Positions 37,666-45,998 of a stretch of DNA of 64,000 nt are shown in pieces. Made by a program: the position numbers and the translations under genes. The notes below the pieces were generated by a model that did not search any database, was not told the DNA's origin, and saw nothing but the letters and a program-made list of their open reading frames with translations. Origin of the DNA: Streptomyces kronopolitis (GTDB lineage Bacteria > Actinomycetota > Actinomycetes > Streptomycetales > Streptomycetaceae); assembly GCF_014646275.1 (NCBI RefSeq), contig NZ_BMND01000031.1, positions 16,008 to 80,007 on the forward strand. The letters are read 5' to 3'. Each line of letters begins with the position of its first letter. The first letter of the stretch is position 1.

Positions 37666-37894
37666 GCGGAGGAGGGCGGCGAGTTCGAAGGCAGCGGAGA
37701 CGGGACCGGACCCGGCCGGGCCGGGTCGGTCAGACGGCGAGGGGCCGTGACCACAGGAGTAGGCGCCCCCGGGCCGGGTGGCCACCCGGCCCACGCCTCC
37801 TCACCAACTCATCGACAGGCGACCGGCCCTGAGCAGGCGACAACAGCTCATCAGCAGACATTCATCAGCAGACGACTTCCCGAGGGGGATGGAC

Positions 37895-38146
37895 ATGGTG
37901 CGCAGTGGAATGGTCCGGAGCGGAATGGCCGGGCGTGGAGTGGTCCGGAGCGGAGTGGTCCGGCGGTGGTGGGCGCGGTGGCGCAGGATTGGGGCCGACG
38001 ACCGGGGGATGACCACGGCCGAGTACGCCGTGGGGACGCTCGCGGCGTGCGCCCTGGCGGCGGTGCTCTACAAGGTCGTGACGAGCGGACCGGTGCAGGC
38101 GCTGCTGCGGTCGGTGATCGAGCGGGCGATCAATGTCCAGTTCTGA
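37895..38146 (+). CDS. Flp-type pilin (DUF4244)
   Basis: 83 residues from ATG 37895, six bases after GAGGGGG; ATG 37889 overlaps that site. The prepilin-like segment is DDRGMTTAEYAVGTLAACAL, with the Gly-x-x-Thr-Ala-Glu-Tyr processing pattern of Flp pilins (cleavage after Gly, conserved Glu) and one long hydrophobic helix. The N-terminal leader, residues 1-25, is made of a repeated pentapeptide [M/V]VRSG, encoded by imperfect 15-base tandem repeats. DUF4244 is the actinobacterial pilin family of these clusters. No prepilin peptidase gene lies in the window. Confidence 0.85.
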   Translation: MVRSGMVRSGMAGRGVVRSGVVRRWWARWRRIGADDRGMTTAEYAVGTLAACALAAVLYKVVTSGPVQALLRSVIERAINVQF

Positions 38147-38528
38147 GCGCGGCGCCCCGCGCCCCCGGGCTCGGGGCGTCCCGACTAGGACCCGCGACGC
38201 CGGATTCGCGACGGCGGAGACCGCGGTGGTCCTCCCCGTGCTGGTCGTCGTGGTGGCGGCGCTGATCTGGGGGCTGATGGCAGCCTGCGCCCGCATCGAG
38301 TGCCTGGACGCGGCACGGGCCGGAGCACGTGCCGCGGCGCGTTCGGAGACGCCGTCGGAGGTGATCTCGGCGGCGCGGGGCGCGGCCCCTCGGGACGCGC
38401 ACGTCGCGGTGGCACGGGAGGGCGATCTGGTGCGCGTACGGGTCGAGGCACAGGTGCCCGGAGTGGCGCGGCTGACGGTGCGGGTCGACGGAGAGGCGGT
38501 GGCTCTTGCGGAGGAGACGGTGCGGTGA
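38133..38528 (+). CDS. TadE-like pseudopilin
   Basis: 131 residues, ATG 38133, overlapping the pilin gene by 14 bases. After a basic leader of ~22 residues comes GFATAETAVVLPVLVVVVAALIWG, the TadE pattern of a processed Gly-Phe followed by a Glu at +5 and a long hydrophobic helix. The remainder is a small extracytoplasmic domain with two cysteines (ACARIECLD). Minor pilin or pilus-assembly protein of the Tad system, corresponding to Rv3655c. Confidence 0.85.
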   Translation: MSSSERGAPRPRARGVPTRTRDAGFATAETAVVLPVLVVVVAALIWGLMAACARIECLDAARAGARAAARSETPSEVISAARGAAPRDAHVAVAREGDLVRVRVEAQVPGVARLTVRVDGEAVALAEETVR

Positions 38529-39063
38529 CGAGGGCTCGGCGACGGTCTGGACGGTCGTCGCCGCGGCGGCGCTCTGCGCGGTCTTCGTCGCCCTGATGGG
38601 AGTGGGGCAGGCCGTCGCGGCGCGGCACCGGGCGGGTGGCGCGGCGGACCTGGCGGCACTGGCCGCGGCGGATCGCGCTCTGCAGGGGTCGGCCGAGGCC
38701 TGTGCGGCCGCGCGCCGGGTCGCTGCGGCGCAGCACGCCGTCCTGGTGCGCTGCGCGGTGGACGGCCAGATCGCGGATGTCTCGGCCGAGGCGGGCGGCC
38801 CGCCGTTCACCTCCCGGGTACGCGCCCGGGCCGGCCCGGCGGGGCAACCGCCCCCGGGGCGGGCCGGTGGAGGGCACCCCGCGGGCCCGGCTGCGCCGGC
38901 CGGTGTCTCCACGGCGCTCGCGGGCCGCCCACGGCCTGTTGCGGTCCACCCGCCGCGCGCCACGCGACAGCCCGGGCGCCGCCTACGGCCCCCGCCAGGT
39001 CTCCCGCGGCCTCCGCCGCGTCTCTCGCAGCGCCCCGTACGCCCTCTACGCCTCCCACACCCG
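38506..39063 (+). CDS. Second TadE-like protein (Rv3654c family), ends irregular
   Basis: The conserved part reads GDEGSATVWTVVAAAALCAVF...QAVAARHRAGGAADLAALAAADRAL, the standard Rv3654c/TadE-like pattern, then a Cys-containing stretch to VDGQIADVSAEAGG (about residue 103). Both ends are odd. The expected GTG at 38525 (overlapping the TadE stop as GTGA) is in a different frame, leaving TTG 38506 as the only close start. Downstream, no stop occurs in this frame until 41493, antisense through the whole helicase gene. The end given here is just the edge of the helicase gene, not a stop codon. Possible frameshift and lost stop, so the gene may be decaying. Confidence 0.5.
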
Positions 39064-41460
39064 CTACGCCTCCTTCGGCGCCCCGCGCAGCAGTTCGCCC
39101 AGGAGCCGCACGGCTCCCCGTTTGTGGAGCGGGTCATTGCCGTTGCCGCACTTGGGGGACTGGATGCAGGAAGGGCAGCCCGCCTCGCATTCGCAGGCGG
39201 CGATGGCGTCCCGGGTGGCGGTGAGCCAGTCGGCGGCCGTGTGGAAGGCGCGTTCGGCGAATCCGGCGCCGCCCGGGTGGCCGTCGTAGACGAAGACGGT
39301 CGGCAGCAGGGTGTCCGGGTGCAGCGGCACGGAGACACCGCCGATGTCCCAGCGGTCGCAGGTGGCGAAGAGCGGCAGCATGCCGATGGAGGCGTGCTCC
39401 GCGGCGTGCAGGGCGCCGCCCAGCTGCTCGGGGTTCACGCGGGCGGCGTCGAGCTGGTCCTCGGTGACCGTCCACCACACCGCGCGGGTGCGCAGCGTAC
39501 GGGGCGGCAGATCGAGCTTGGTCTCGCCCAGCACCTCGCCGGTGATCAGCTTCCGGCGCAGGAAGGAGACGACCTGATTGGTGACCTCGACGGAGCCGAA
39601 GCACAGCCGGGCATCGCCCCAGGGGATCTCGGTGTCGGTCTCCAGGACGGAGATGGCGGTGGTGTCGCGGGCGGTCGTGGAATAGGGCGGGCTGGCCTCC
39701 TCGACGAGCGCCACATCGTCGTCCAGGTCGAGTTGCTTGACGACATAGCTGCGCCCCTGGTGGAGGTGGACCGCGCCGTCGTGGACGGTGGTGTGCGCGG
39801 CGGCGGCGTCCACGGTGCCCAGCAGCCGGCCGGTCCCGGCTTCCACGACCTGCACCGGCGAGCCGCCCTGACCGCGGATGTCGGCGAGGTCGGCGGCCCG
39901 CTCCCGGCGCGTCCAGTGCCAGGCCCGGGCGCGCCGGCGCAGCAGGCCGGCGGCCTCCAGCTGGGGCATCAGACCGGCGGCCGCGGTGCCGAAGAGGGCG
40001 AAATCCCCTTCGGTGAGCGGGATTTCGGAGGCGGCCGCGCAGAGGTGCGGGGCGAGCACGTAGGGGTTGTCGGGGTCGAGGACGGTGCTCTCCACGGGCT
40101 GGTCGAAGAGCGCCTCGGGATGGTGGACCAGATAGGTGTCCAGCGGGTCGTCGCGGGCCACGAGCACGGCGAGCGCGCCCTGCCCGGAGCGGCCCGCCCG
40201 CCCGGCCTGCTGCCACAGCGAGGCCCGGGTCCCCGGATAGCCGGCGATGACCACGGCGTCCAGCCCGGAGACGTCCACGCCCAGTTCGAGCGCGGTGGTG
40301 GCGGCCAGTCCGAGCAGATCGCCGTTGTGCAGCGCGCGTTCCAGGGCGCGACGCTCCTCGGGCAGATAGCCGCCCCGGTAGGCGGCGACCCGTCCGGGCA
40401 GCGAACGGTCCACCTCCGCGAGCCGCTCCTGCGCGATCAGGGCGATCAGCTCGGCGCCGCGCCGGGAGCGGACGAACGCGACGCTGCGCACGCCCTGGAC
40501 GGCGAGATCGGTGAGCAGGTCCGCGGTCTCGGCGGTGGCGGTGCGGCGGACCGGGGCGCCCTGCTCGCCGTGCAGTTCGGTCAGCGGCGGCTCCCACAGC
40601 GCGAAGACCAACTCGCCGCGCGGCGAGGTGTCCTCCGTGATTTCCACCACGGGCAGACCGGTGAGCCGGGTCGCGGCCGGCCCCGGCTCGGCGGCGGTCG
40701 CGGAGGCCAGCAGAAAGACCGGATCGGAGCCGTAGCGGGCACAGATCCGGCGCAGCCGGCGGACGATCTGCGCGACATGCGAGCCGAAGACGCCGCGGTA
40801 GCTGTGGCATTCGTCGATGACGACATAGCGCAGCGCGCGCAGGAAGGAGGACCAGCGCGGGTGCGACGGCAGGATGCCGCTGTGCAGCATGTCGGGGTTG
40901 GTCAGCACGTAGTTGGCGTACTGGCGGACCCATTCGCGCTCCTCGACGGGGGTGTCACCGTCGTAGACCGCGGGCCGCACGGCCGTGCCCAGCGGGGTGG
41001 CCAGTTCGCGCACCGCGCGCCGCTGATCAGCCGCCAGCGCCTTCGTGGGGGCCAGATACAGAGCCGTGGCCCCCCTGCCGTTCGGGGCCTCGGAACCGTC
41101 CAGGAGCGTGGAGAGGACCGGCGCGAGATAGGCCAGCGACTTCCCCGACGCGGTCCCGGTGGCGACGACGACCGATTCGCCGCGCACCGCGTGTTCGGAT
41201 GTCCGTGCCTGGTGGGCCCAGGGACGATCGATTCCGGCCGAGCGGATGGCATCGATCACTTCCGGCCGGATCTGTTCCGGCCAGTCGGCATGGCTGCCGA
41301 TGCGCGGGGGCAAGTGCTCCGTATGAGTGATGCGCGCAGCGCGGGTCGCACCCCGGGCGAGACGTTCGAGAATCATGCCTGGGGAAGGGCGCGCGCCCGC
41401 ATCCGGCGGGACGGGATTGGAGGCCATCGGCACCGAGTGTGTCACCGGAGTGACGGACAA
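39064..41460 (-). CDS. DEAD/DEAH-box helicase with DUF1998 zinc domain (MrfA/YprA-like)
   Basis: 798 residues from TTG 41460; ATG 41427 is the first ATG. SF2 helicase motifs: VVVATGTASGKSLAYL (I), LAPTKALAADQ (Ia), LTNPDMLH, VVIDECHSY (DECH, motif II), LLASATAAEP (III), VAFVRSRRGAE (IV), ATTALELGVDVSGLDAVV (V), WQQAGRAGRSGQ (VI). The C-terminal part has a four-Cys zinc site C-x-C-x3-C-x2-C-x5-C (CECEAGCPSCIQSPKC) of the DUF1998 type. YprA/MrfA relatives repair mitomycin crosslinks. Only three codons upstream, in frame, is a TGA ending a 14-codon TTA-bearing frame (see 41464-41508). Divergent from bldG, as in other streptomycetes; Rv3649 corresponds. Confidence 0.93.
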   Translation of the reverse strand: MSVTPVTHSVPMASNPVPPDAGARPSPGMILERLARGATRAARITHTEHLPPRIGSHADWPEQIRPEVIDAIRSAGIDRPWAHQARTSEHAVRGESVVVATGTASGKSLAYLAPVLSTLLDGSEAPNGRGATALYLAPTKALAADQRRAVRELATPLGTAVRPAVYDGDTPVEEREWVRQYANYVLTNPDMLHSGILPSHPRWSSFLRALRYVVIDECHSYRGVFGSHVAQIVRRLRRICARYGSDPVFLLASATAAEPGPAATRLTGLPVVEITEDTSPRGELVFALWEPPLTELHGEQGAPVRRTATAETADLLTDLAVQGVRSVAFVRSRRGAELIALIAQERLAEVDRSLPGRVAAYRGGYLPEERRALERALHNGDLLGLAATTALELGVDVSGLDAVVIAGYPGTRASLWQQAGRAGRSGQGALAVLVARDDPLDTYLVHHPEALFDQPVESTVLDPDNPYVLAPHLCAAASEIPLTEGDFALFGTAAAGLMPQLEAAGLLRRRARAWHWTRRERAADLADIRGQGGSPVQVVEAGTGRLLGTVDAAAAHTTVHDGAVHLHQGRSYVVKQLDLDDDVALVEEASPPYSTTARDTTAISVLETDTEIPWGDARLCFGSVEVTNQVVSFLRRKLITGEVLGETKLDLPPRTLRTRAVWWTVTEDQLDAARVNPEQLGGALHAAEHASIGMLPLFATCDRWDIGGVSVPLHPDTLLPTVFVYDGHPGGAGFAERAFHTAADWLTATRDAIAACECEAGCPSCIQSPKCGNGNDPLHKRGAVRLLGELLRGAPKEA

Positions 41461-41463
41461 TGC

Positions 41464-41508
41464 TCAAAGGGCGTCGTGCACGCCTGCCGGTAAGTGATTG
41501 AATGCCAT
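41464..41508 (-). other. 14-codon TTA-containing frame in front of helicase gene
   Basis: ATG 41508 to TGA 41464 encodes MAFNHLPAGVHDAL, with codon 6 being TTA, the rare leucine codon read by the developmental bldA tRNA. It is in frame with the helicase; the TGA is followed by GCA and then the TTG start. It is either a translated leader peptide controlling the helicase through bldA, or the original N-terminus cut off by a nonsense mutation. Confidence 0.5.
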
Positions 41509-41589
41509 CGCGGCTGCCAGATCCGCCCCTACCGTCGGTGGGGAGGCCCCAGGGGGGCGACCGCTCGATAGCAAGGTGCTGGAGGATCC

Positions 41590-41931
41590 GTGGACCTGTC
41601 CCTGTCGACCCGGACCGTTGGCGACCGTACGGTCGTCGAGGTCGGTGGCGAGATTGATGTATACACCGCGCCCAAGCTGCGCGAGCAGCTGGTCGAGCTT
41701 GTGAACGACGGAAGCTACCACCTCGTGGTGGACATGGAACGTGTCGACTTCCTCGACTCCACTGGGCTCGGCGTGCTGGTCGGCGGACTCAAGCGGGTGC
41801 GTGCCCATGAGGGCTCGCTGCGCCTGGTCTGCAACCAGGAGCGCATTCTCAAGATCTTCCGTATCACCGGTCTGACCAAGGTGTTCCCGATTCACACCTC
41901 GGTCGAGGAAGCCGTCTCCGCTACCGACTGA
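41590..41931 (+). CDS. bldG: Anti-sigma factor antagonist BldG
   Basis: 113 residues from GTG 41590, five bases after GGAGG. STAS domain with the phosphorylation site VDFLDSTGLGVLVGG (Ser57). The sequence and context (divergent helicase, downstream RsbW-like gene) identify BldG, which is needed for aerial growth and antibiotic production in S. coelicolor. Unphosphorylated BldG binds anti-sigma factors and frees their sigma factors. The 81-base gap to the helicase leader must contain both divergent promoters. Confidence 0.97.
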   Translation: MDLSLSTRTVGDRTVVEVGGEIDVYTAPKLREQLVELVNDGSYHLVVDMERVDFLDSTGLGVLVGGLKRVRAHEGSLRLVCNQERILKIFRITGLTKVFPIHTSVEEAVSATD

Positions 41932-42043
41932 CGGTTTCACCGGACCCCCGTGCCCGCACGGCGCGGGGGGAGGAAGCAGTGGGGGGTACCGGACGTCGTG
42001 TCCGGCCCCCTGCGTCGCACGCCCGCATAACGAGGGGGATGGC

Positions 42044-42487
42044 ATGGCCACCGTCGAACTTCGATTCAGCGCCCTTCCCGAGCATGTCCGCACCGCGCGT
42101 CTGGTCGCGGCTGCCGTGGCACGGCGCGCCGGGGTGGACGAGGCCGTGCTGGACGAGGTGCGGCTCGCCGTCGGTGAGGCGTGCAGCCGCGCCGTGGGGC
42201 TGCACGAGAGCCATGACATCAACTCGCCGGTCCGGGTCCTGCTGATCGAGGACGAGAAGAAGTTCTCGATCGAGGTGGGCGACGGGGTGAACGGCGACTC
42301 CGGTGCGCACGAGAACGGTGCGGCCCAGGGCGCCGCGGAGAGCGACGCCGAGGGCGAGGACGAGATGGGCCTCGCGGTCATCAGCGGGCTGGTCGACGAC
42401 GTCGAGGTCACCGCCGGCAAGGACGGCGGAATGATCCGCATGACCTGGCCCACGACGACGGCAGCGGTCCTGCCGCAGGGCGGCTAG
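42044..42487 (+). CDS. RsbW-like anti-sigma factor/kinase (ApgA-like)
   Basis: 147 residues, ATG 42044 (GAGGGGG upstream). GHKL ATPase of the RsbW/SpoIIAB type: N-box LDEVRLAVGEACSRAVGLH, an expanded acidic/Ala linker (GAHENGAAQGAAESDAEGED) in place of the usual lid, and EMGLAVISGLVDDVEV (G1 box). Predicted to phosphorylate BldG Ser57 and/or bind it; in S. coelicolor the gene at this position (SCO3548, ApgA) interacts with BldG. No sigma factor gene is adjacent, consistent with BldG serving several partners. Confidence 0.88.
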   Translation: MATVELRFSALPEHVRTARLVAAAVARRAGVDEAVLDEVRLAVGEACSRAVGLHESHDINSPVRVLLIEDEKKFSIEVGDGVNGDSGAHENGAAQGAAESDAEGEDEMGLAVISGLVDDVEVTAGKDGGMIRMTWPTTTAAVLPQGG

Positions 42488-43119
42488 TCCCGCCGCGACG
42501 GACCCGTACCGCCCGAGCGTGCCCGCAGAGCGCCCTGAGGGCCGCGGGCGGCCTTCCCGAGCCATCCGGCGGGCCACCGCCTTCCCGAGCCCACGAGCCA
42601 CCCAGCGAGCCACCGTCACCCGAGCCCACGAGCCCGCGTGGCAGAAGCCGTCACGGCCGCTGCCACCCACCTCTGGCACCCACCCCCCGCCCCGGCCGGG
42701 CTGACCAGCCGTGCCCGCGCTCCGTACGCCCGCGGCTCAAGAGCCTCGTCAAGGCCTCCCGCCGTCCCACAAGCGACCCCGTGCCGCACAGCGCCAGGCT
42801 GCCGCCCGACCGGGCACGAGCCTTCCAGGGAGCCCTCCAGAGAGCCGGACACCGCAGCGCCCGGCCACCCCGTCCCCACGACCGCGGCACGAGCCCCCAG
42901 GCAGCCCGACACGCCCCCGGCCCGCCCGGCACCCTGCCCCGCGTCACGCCACCCCCATGCGACGTGATCCGGACTTGATCTGATGTTCCTTCACCGGCCG
43001 GCGCGGGACGGTGTGCGCGTGGTGGGCCACCCGTTCAGCCGTAGACGGGCCGATCAATTCTCTCCGGTGTCACGCCGGCCTCGTCCGGCTCGGGTTTCCC
43101 GGGCGGCGTCCTTGAGCAG
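42488..43119. other. Long gene-poor interval
   Basis: About 630 bases of C/G-biased low-complexity DNA after the anti-sigma gene (many CCACGAGC/GCCACC iterations near 42560-42640). Open frames here are Pro/Arg/Ala-rich in all directions and have no ribosome sites; I see no gene. It may be decayed coding sequence. Confidence 0.45.
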
Positions 43120-43123
43120 CGGC

Positions 43124-43303
43124 GATCAGTACCCCGGCCGTGAATGATCAGTACGACAGAGAGATCATCGGGCGGCGGTCAGTGAATTCACCGCATTCCT
43201 TCGTCCGGGCGAATTCTGAGCGGCGTCGGCCTTTTGATCTTCGCCGCTACCGGCGAATTCCCTTTGACGCGCACTGTTTTGATCAACCGTGGCTCCCTAC
43301 AAT
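43124..43303 (+). promoter_or_regulatory. Upstream control region of H+-pyrophosphatase gene
   Basis: A+T-richer than its surroundings. Direct repeats GATCAGTAC at 43124-43132 and 43146-43154 (22-base period), the palindrome GTGAATTCAC at 43182-43191, two further GAATTC cores, TTGACG at 43264-43269 and TACAAT at 43298-43303 about 70 bases before the start. The hexamers are too far apart (28 bp) to be one promoter; TACAAT is a plausible -10 box. Confidence 0.4.
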
Positions 43304-43374
43304 CCGTCCACATCTTGCTCAGGACGCCTGAGCGTGCTTCCGCGCGCCCATGTGCCAAACGTCAAGGAGGACGA

Positions 43375-45780
43375 ATGGCGGGGCCTTACACCCCTCAGTT
43401 GCTTGACACCCCCACTTTTCTGGCCGGGCCGTCTCTCACGACGGGCAACCGCGCCCTCGTGCTGGCGATCGCCGTGGTCGCCCTGGCGGCGCTGGCTGTC
43501 GCGGCGGTGCTGGTCCGCCAAGTGCTCGCGGCCGGTGAGGGAACCGACAGTATGAAGAAGATCGCGGCGGCCGTGCAGGAAGGCGCAAATGCCTACCTGG
43601 CGCGGCAGTTGCGGACCCTCGGCGTATTCGCCGTCGTGGTGTTCTTCCTGCTCATGCTGCTGCCCGCGGACAATTGGACGCAGCGCGCCGGACGCAGCGC
43701 CTTCTTCTTGATCGGCGCCGGATTCTCGGCGGCCACCGGCTATATCGGCATGTGGCTCGCGGTGCGCAGCAATGTGCGCGTGGCCGCGGCCGCCCGGGAA
43801 GCCACTCCGGGGGAGGGGGACAACGGGAAAAAGGATCTTACGGCCGTCTCCCACAAGGCGATGAAGATCGCATTCCGTACCGGTGGCGTCGTCGGCATGT
43901 TCACCGTGGGGCTGGGCCTGCTCGGCGCGTCGTGCGTGGTGCTCGTCTACGCGGTCGACGCGCCCAAGGTGCTGGAGGGCTTCGGCCTCGGTGCCGCGCT
44001 GATCGCGATGTTCATGAGGGTCGGCGGCGGCATCTTCACCAAGGCCGCGGACGTCGGCGCGGACCTCGTCGGCAAGGTCGAGCAGGGCATCCCCGAGGAC
44101 GACCCGCGCAACGCCGCGACCATCGCGGACAACGTGGGCGACAACGTCGGTGACTGCGCTGGTATGGCCGCCGACCTCTTCGAGTCGTACGCGGTGACCC
44201 TGGTCGCCGCCCTCATCCTCGGCATGGCCGCGTTCGGCGACGCCGGGCTCGCCTTCCCGCTGCTGGTCCCGGCGATCGGGGTGCTCACCGCGATGGTCGG
44301 CATCTTCGTCGTCGCGCCGCGGCGCCGCGACCGCAGCGGCATGACGGCGATCAACCGCGGGTTCTTCGTCTCCGCGGGCATCTCGCTGGTCCTGGTGGCC
44401 GTCGCGGTCTTCACCTACCTGCCGTCCAGCTACGGGGACCTGAGCGGTGTCACCGACACCGACATCCTGAGCCGGACCGGCGACCCGCGGATGCTGGCGC
44501 TGGTGGCGGTCGCCATCGGCATCGTGCTGGCCGCGCTGATCCAGCAGCTGACCGGCTACTTCACCGAGACCAGCCGGCGTCCCGTGCGGGACATCGGCAA
44601 GACCTCGCTGACCGGCCCGGCCACGGTCGTGCTCTCCGGCATCTCGATCGGTCTGGAGTCGGCCGTCTACTCGGCGGTGCTGATCGGACTGGCCGTCTAC
44701 GGGGCGTACCTGCTGGGCGGGGCCTCCATCATGCTGGCGCTGTTCGCGGTCGCGCTGGCCGGTACCGGCCTGCTGACCACCGTCGGCGTGATCGTGGCGA
44801 TGGACACCTTCGGCCCGGTCTCCGACAACGCCCAGGGCATCGCGGAGATGTCCGGGGACGTCACCGGTGACGGCGCGCAGGTGCTCACCGACCTGGACGC
44901 GGTCGGCAACACCACCAAGGCCATCACCAAGGGCATCGCGATCGCGACGGCCGTACTGGCCGCGGCCGCGCTCTTCGGCTCCTACCGGGACGCCATCGCC
45001 ACCGCCGTCCGCGGCGTCGGCACGGCCGCCAACGACATGGGCCTGAGCCTGGACATCTCGCAGCCCAACAACCTGGTCGGGCTGATCCTCGGCGCCTCGG
45101 TCGTCTTCCTGTTCTCGGGGCTGGCGATCAACGCGGTGTCGCGGTCGGCGGGCGCGGTCGTCTTCGAGGTGCGCCGGCAGTTCCGCGAGCACCCCGGGAT
45201 CATGGATTACACCGAGACGCCCGAGTACGGCCGGGTGGTCGACATCTGCACCAAGGACGCGTTGCGTGAGCTCGCCACTCCCGGGCTGCTGGCGGTGCTC
45301 ACCCCCATCGCGGTCGGCTTCGCGCTCGGCGTCGGCGCGCTCGGCTCGTTCCTGGCCGGTGCGATCGGCACCGGCACGCTGATGGCCGTCTTCCTCGCCA
45401 ACTCCGGTGGTGCGTGGGACAACGCCAAGAAGCTCGTCGAGGACGGCCACCACGGCGGCAAGGGCAGTGAGGCGCACGCCGCGACGGTCATCGGGGACAC
45501 CGTGGGCGACCCGTTCAAGGACACCGCGGGCCCGGCGATCAACCCGCTGCTGAAGGTCATGAACCTGGTGGCGCTGCTGATCGCACCCGCTGTGGTGAAG
45601 TTCTCGTACGGGCAGGACAAGAGCGACGGGGTGCGGCTGGTGGTCGCGCTGCTGGCGATCGCCGTCATCGTCGGCGCGGTCTACGTCTCCAAGCGGCGCG
45701 GAATCGCCGTGGGTGACGAAGACAACTCCGAAGACCCCGAAGGCATCGCCAAATCGGCCAAGACGGTGGTGGCTTCCTAG
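43375..45780 (+). CDS. hppA: Membrane-bound proton-translocating pyrophosphatase
   Basis: 801 residues, ATG 43375 after AAGGAGG. About 16 membrane helices. Pyrophosphate/Mg site: ADVGADLVGKVEQGIPEDD followed by IADNVGDNVGDCAGMAADLF; further DxxxD-type sites in MDTFGPVSDNAQGIAEMSG and VIGDTVGDPFKDTAGPAIN. The segment GNTTKAITKG has Lys where K+-dependent enzymes have Ala, marking the K+-independent H+-pumping class. It hydrolyses PPi and pumps protons out of the cytoplasm. Single gene with its own upstream region and a strong terminator. Confidence 0.96.
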   Translation: MAGPYTPQLLDTPTFLAGPSLTTGNRALVLAIAVVALAALAVAAVLVRQVLAAGEGTDSMKKIAAAVQEGANAYLARQLRTLGVFAVVVFFLLMLLPADNWTQRAGRSAFFLIGAGFSAATGYIGMWLAVRSNVRVAAAAREATPGEGDNGKKDLTAVSHKAMKIAFRTGGVVGMFTVGLGLLGASCVVLVYAVDAPKVLEGFGLGAALIAMFMRVGGGIFTKAADVGADLVGKVEQGIPEDDPRNAATIADNVGDNVGDCAGMAADLFESYAVTLVAALILGMAAFGDAGLAFPLLVPAIGVLTAMVGIFVVAPRRRDRSGMTAINRGFFVSAGISLVLVAVAVFTYLPSSYGDLSGVTDTDILSRTGDPRMLALVAVAIGIVLAALIQQLTGYFTETSRRPVRDIGKTSLTGPATVVLSGISIGLESAVYSAVLIGLAVYGAYLLGGASIMLALFAVALAGTGLLTTVGVIVAMDTFGPVSDNAQGIAEMSGDVTGDGAQVLTDLDAVGNTTKAITKGIAIATAVLAAAALFGSYRDAIATAVRGVGTAANDMGLSLDISQPNNLVGLILGASVVFLFSGLAINAVSRSAGAVVFEVRRQFREHPGIMDYTETPEYGRVVDICTKDALRELATPGLLAVLTPIAVGFALGVGALGSFLAGAIGTGTLMAVFLANSGGAWDNAKKLVEDGHHGGKGSEAHAATVIGDTVGDPFKDTAGPAINPLLKVMNLVALLIAPAVVKFSYGQDKSDGVRLVVALLAIAVIVGAVYVSKRRGIAVGDEDNSEDPEGIAKSAKTVVAS

Positions 45781-45821
45781 CCGGAAGGGACCACCGAAAG
45801 GGCGCGCGGACCGCTCAACTG

Positions 45822-45862
45822 GGCGGGTGGACGGCGTTTTTTACCGACGCCGGCCACCCGCC
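45822..45862 (+). terminator. Terminator of hppA
   Basis: Interrupted stem GGCGGGTGG-A-CGGCGT / ACGCCG-G-CCACCCGCC with a loop containing six T residues, 42 bases past the stop. Confidence 0.8.
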
Positions 45863-45998
45863 TTCCGTGTGCCCGGGTGGCCCTGCGGCGCTTGGTGCAA
45901 ATGGCTGCAATGAGGACGGGCCGCGATGGCCGACCCGATGCCGAGGCCCTTTGGACGTGTATGTTCCGGGGCCGAGAGCCATGGAAGGGACCAATCCG

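Noticed and set aside
42638..42967. Open frames in the gap before hppA
   Set aside because: Pro/Arg/Ala-rich in every frame and strand, no start context.
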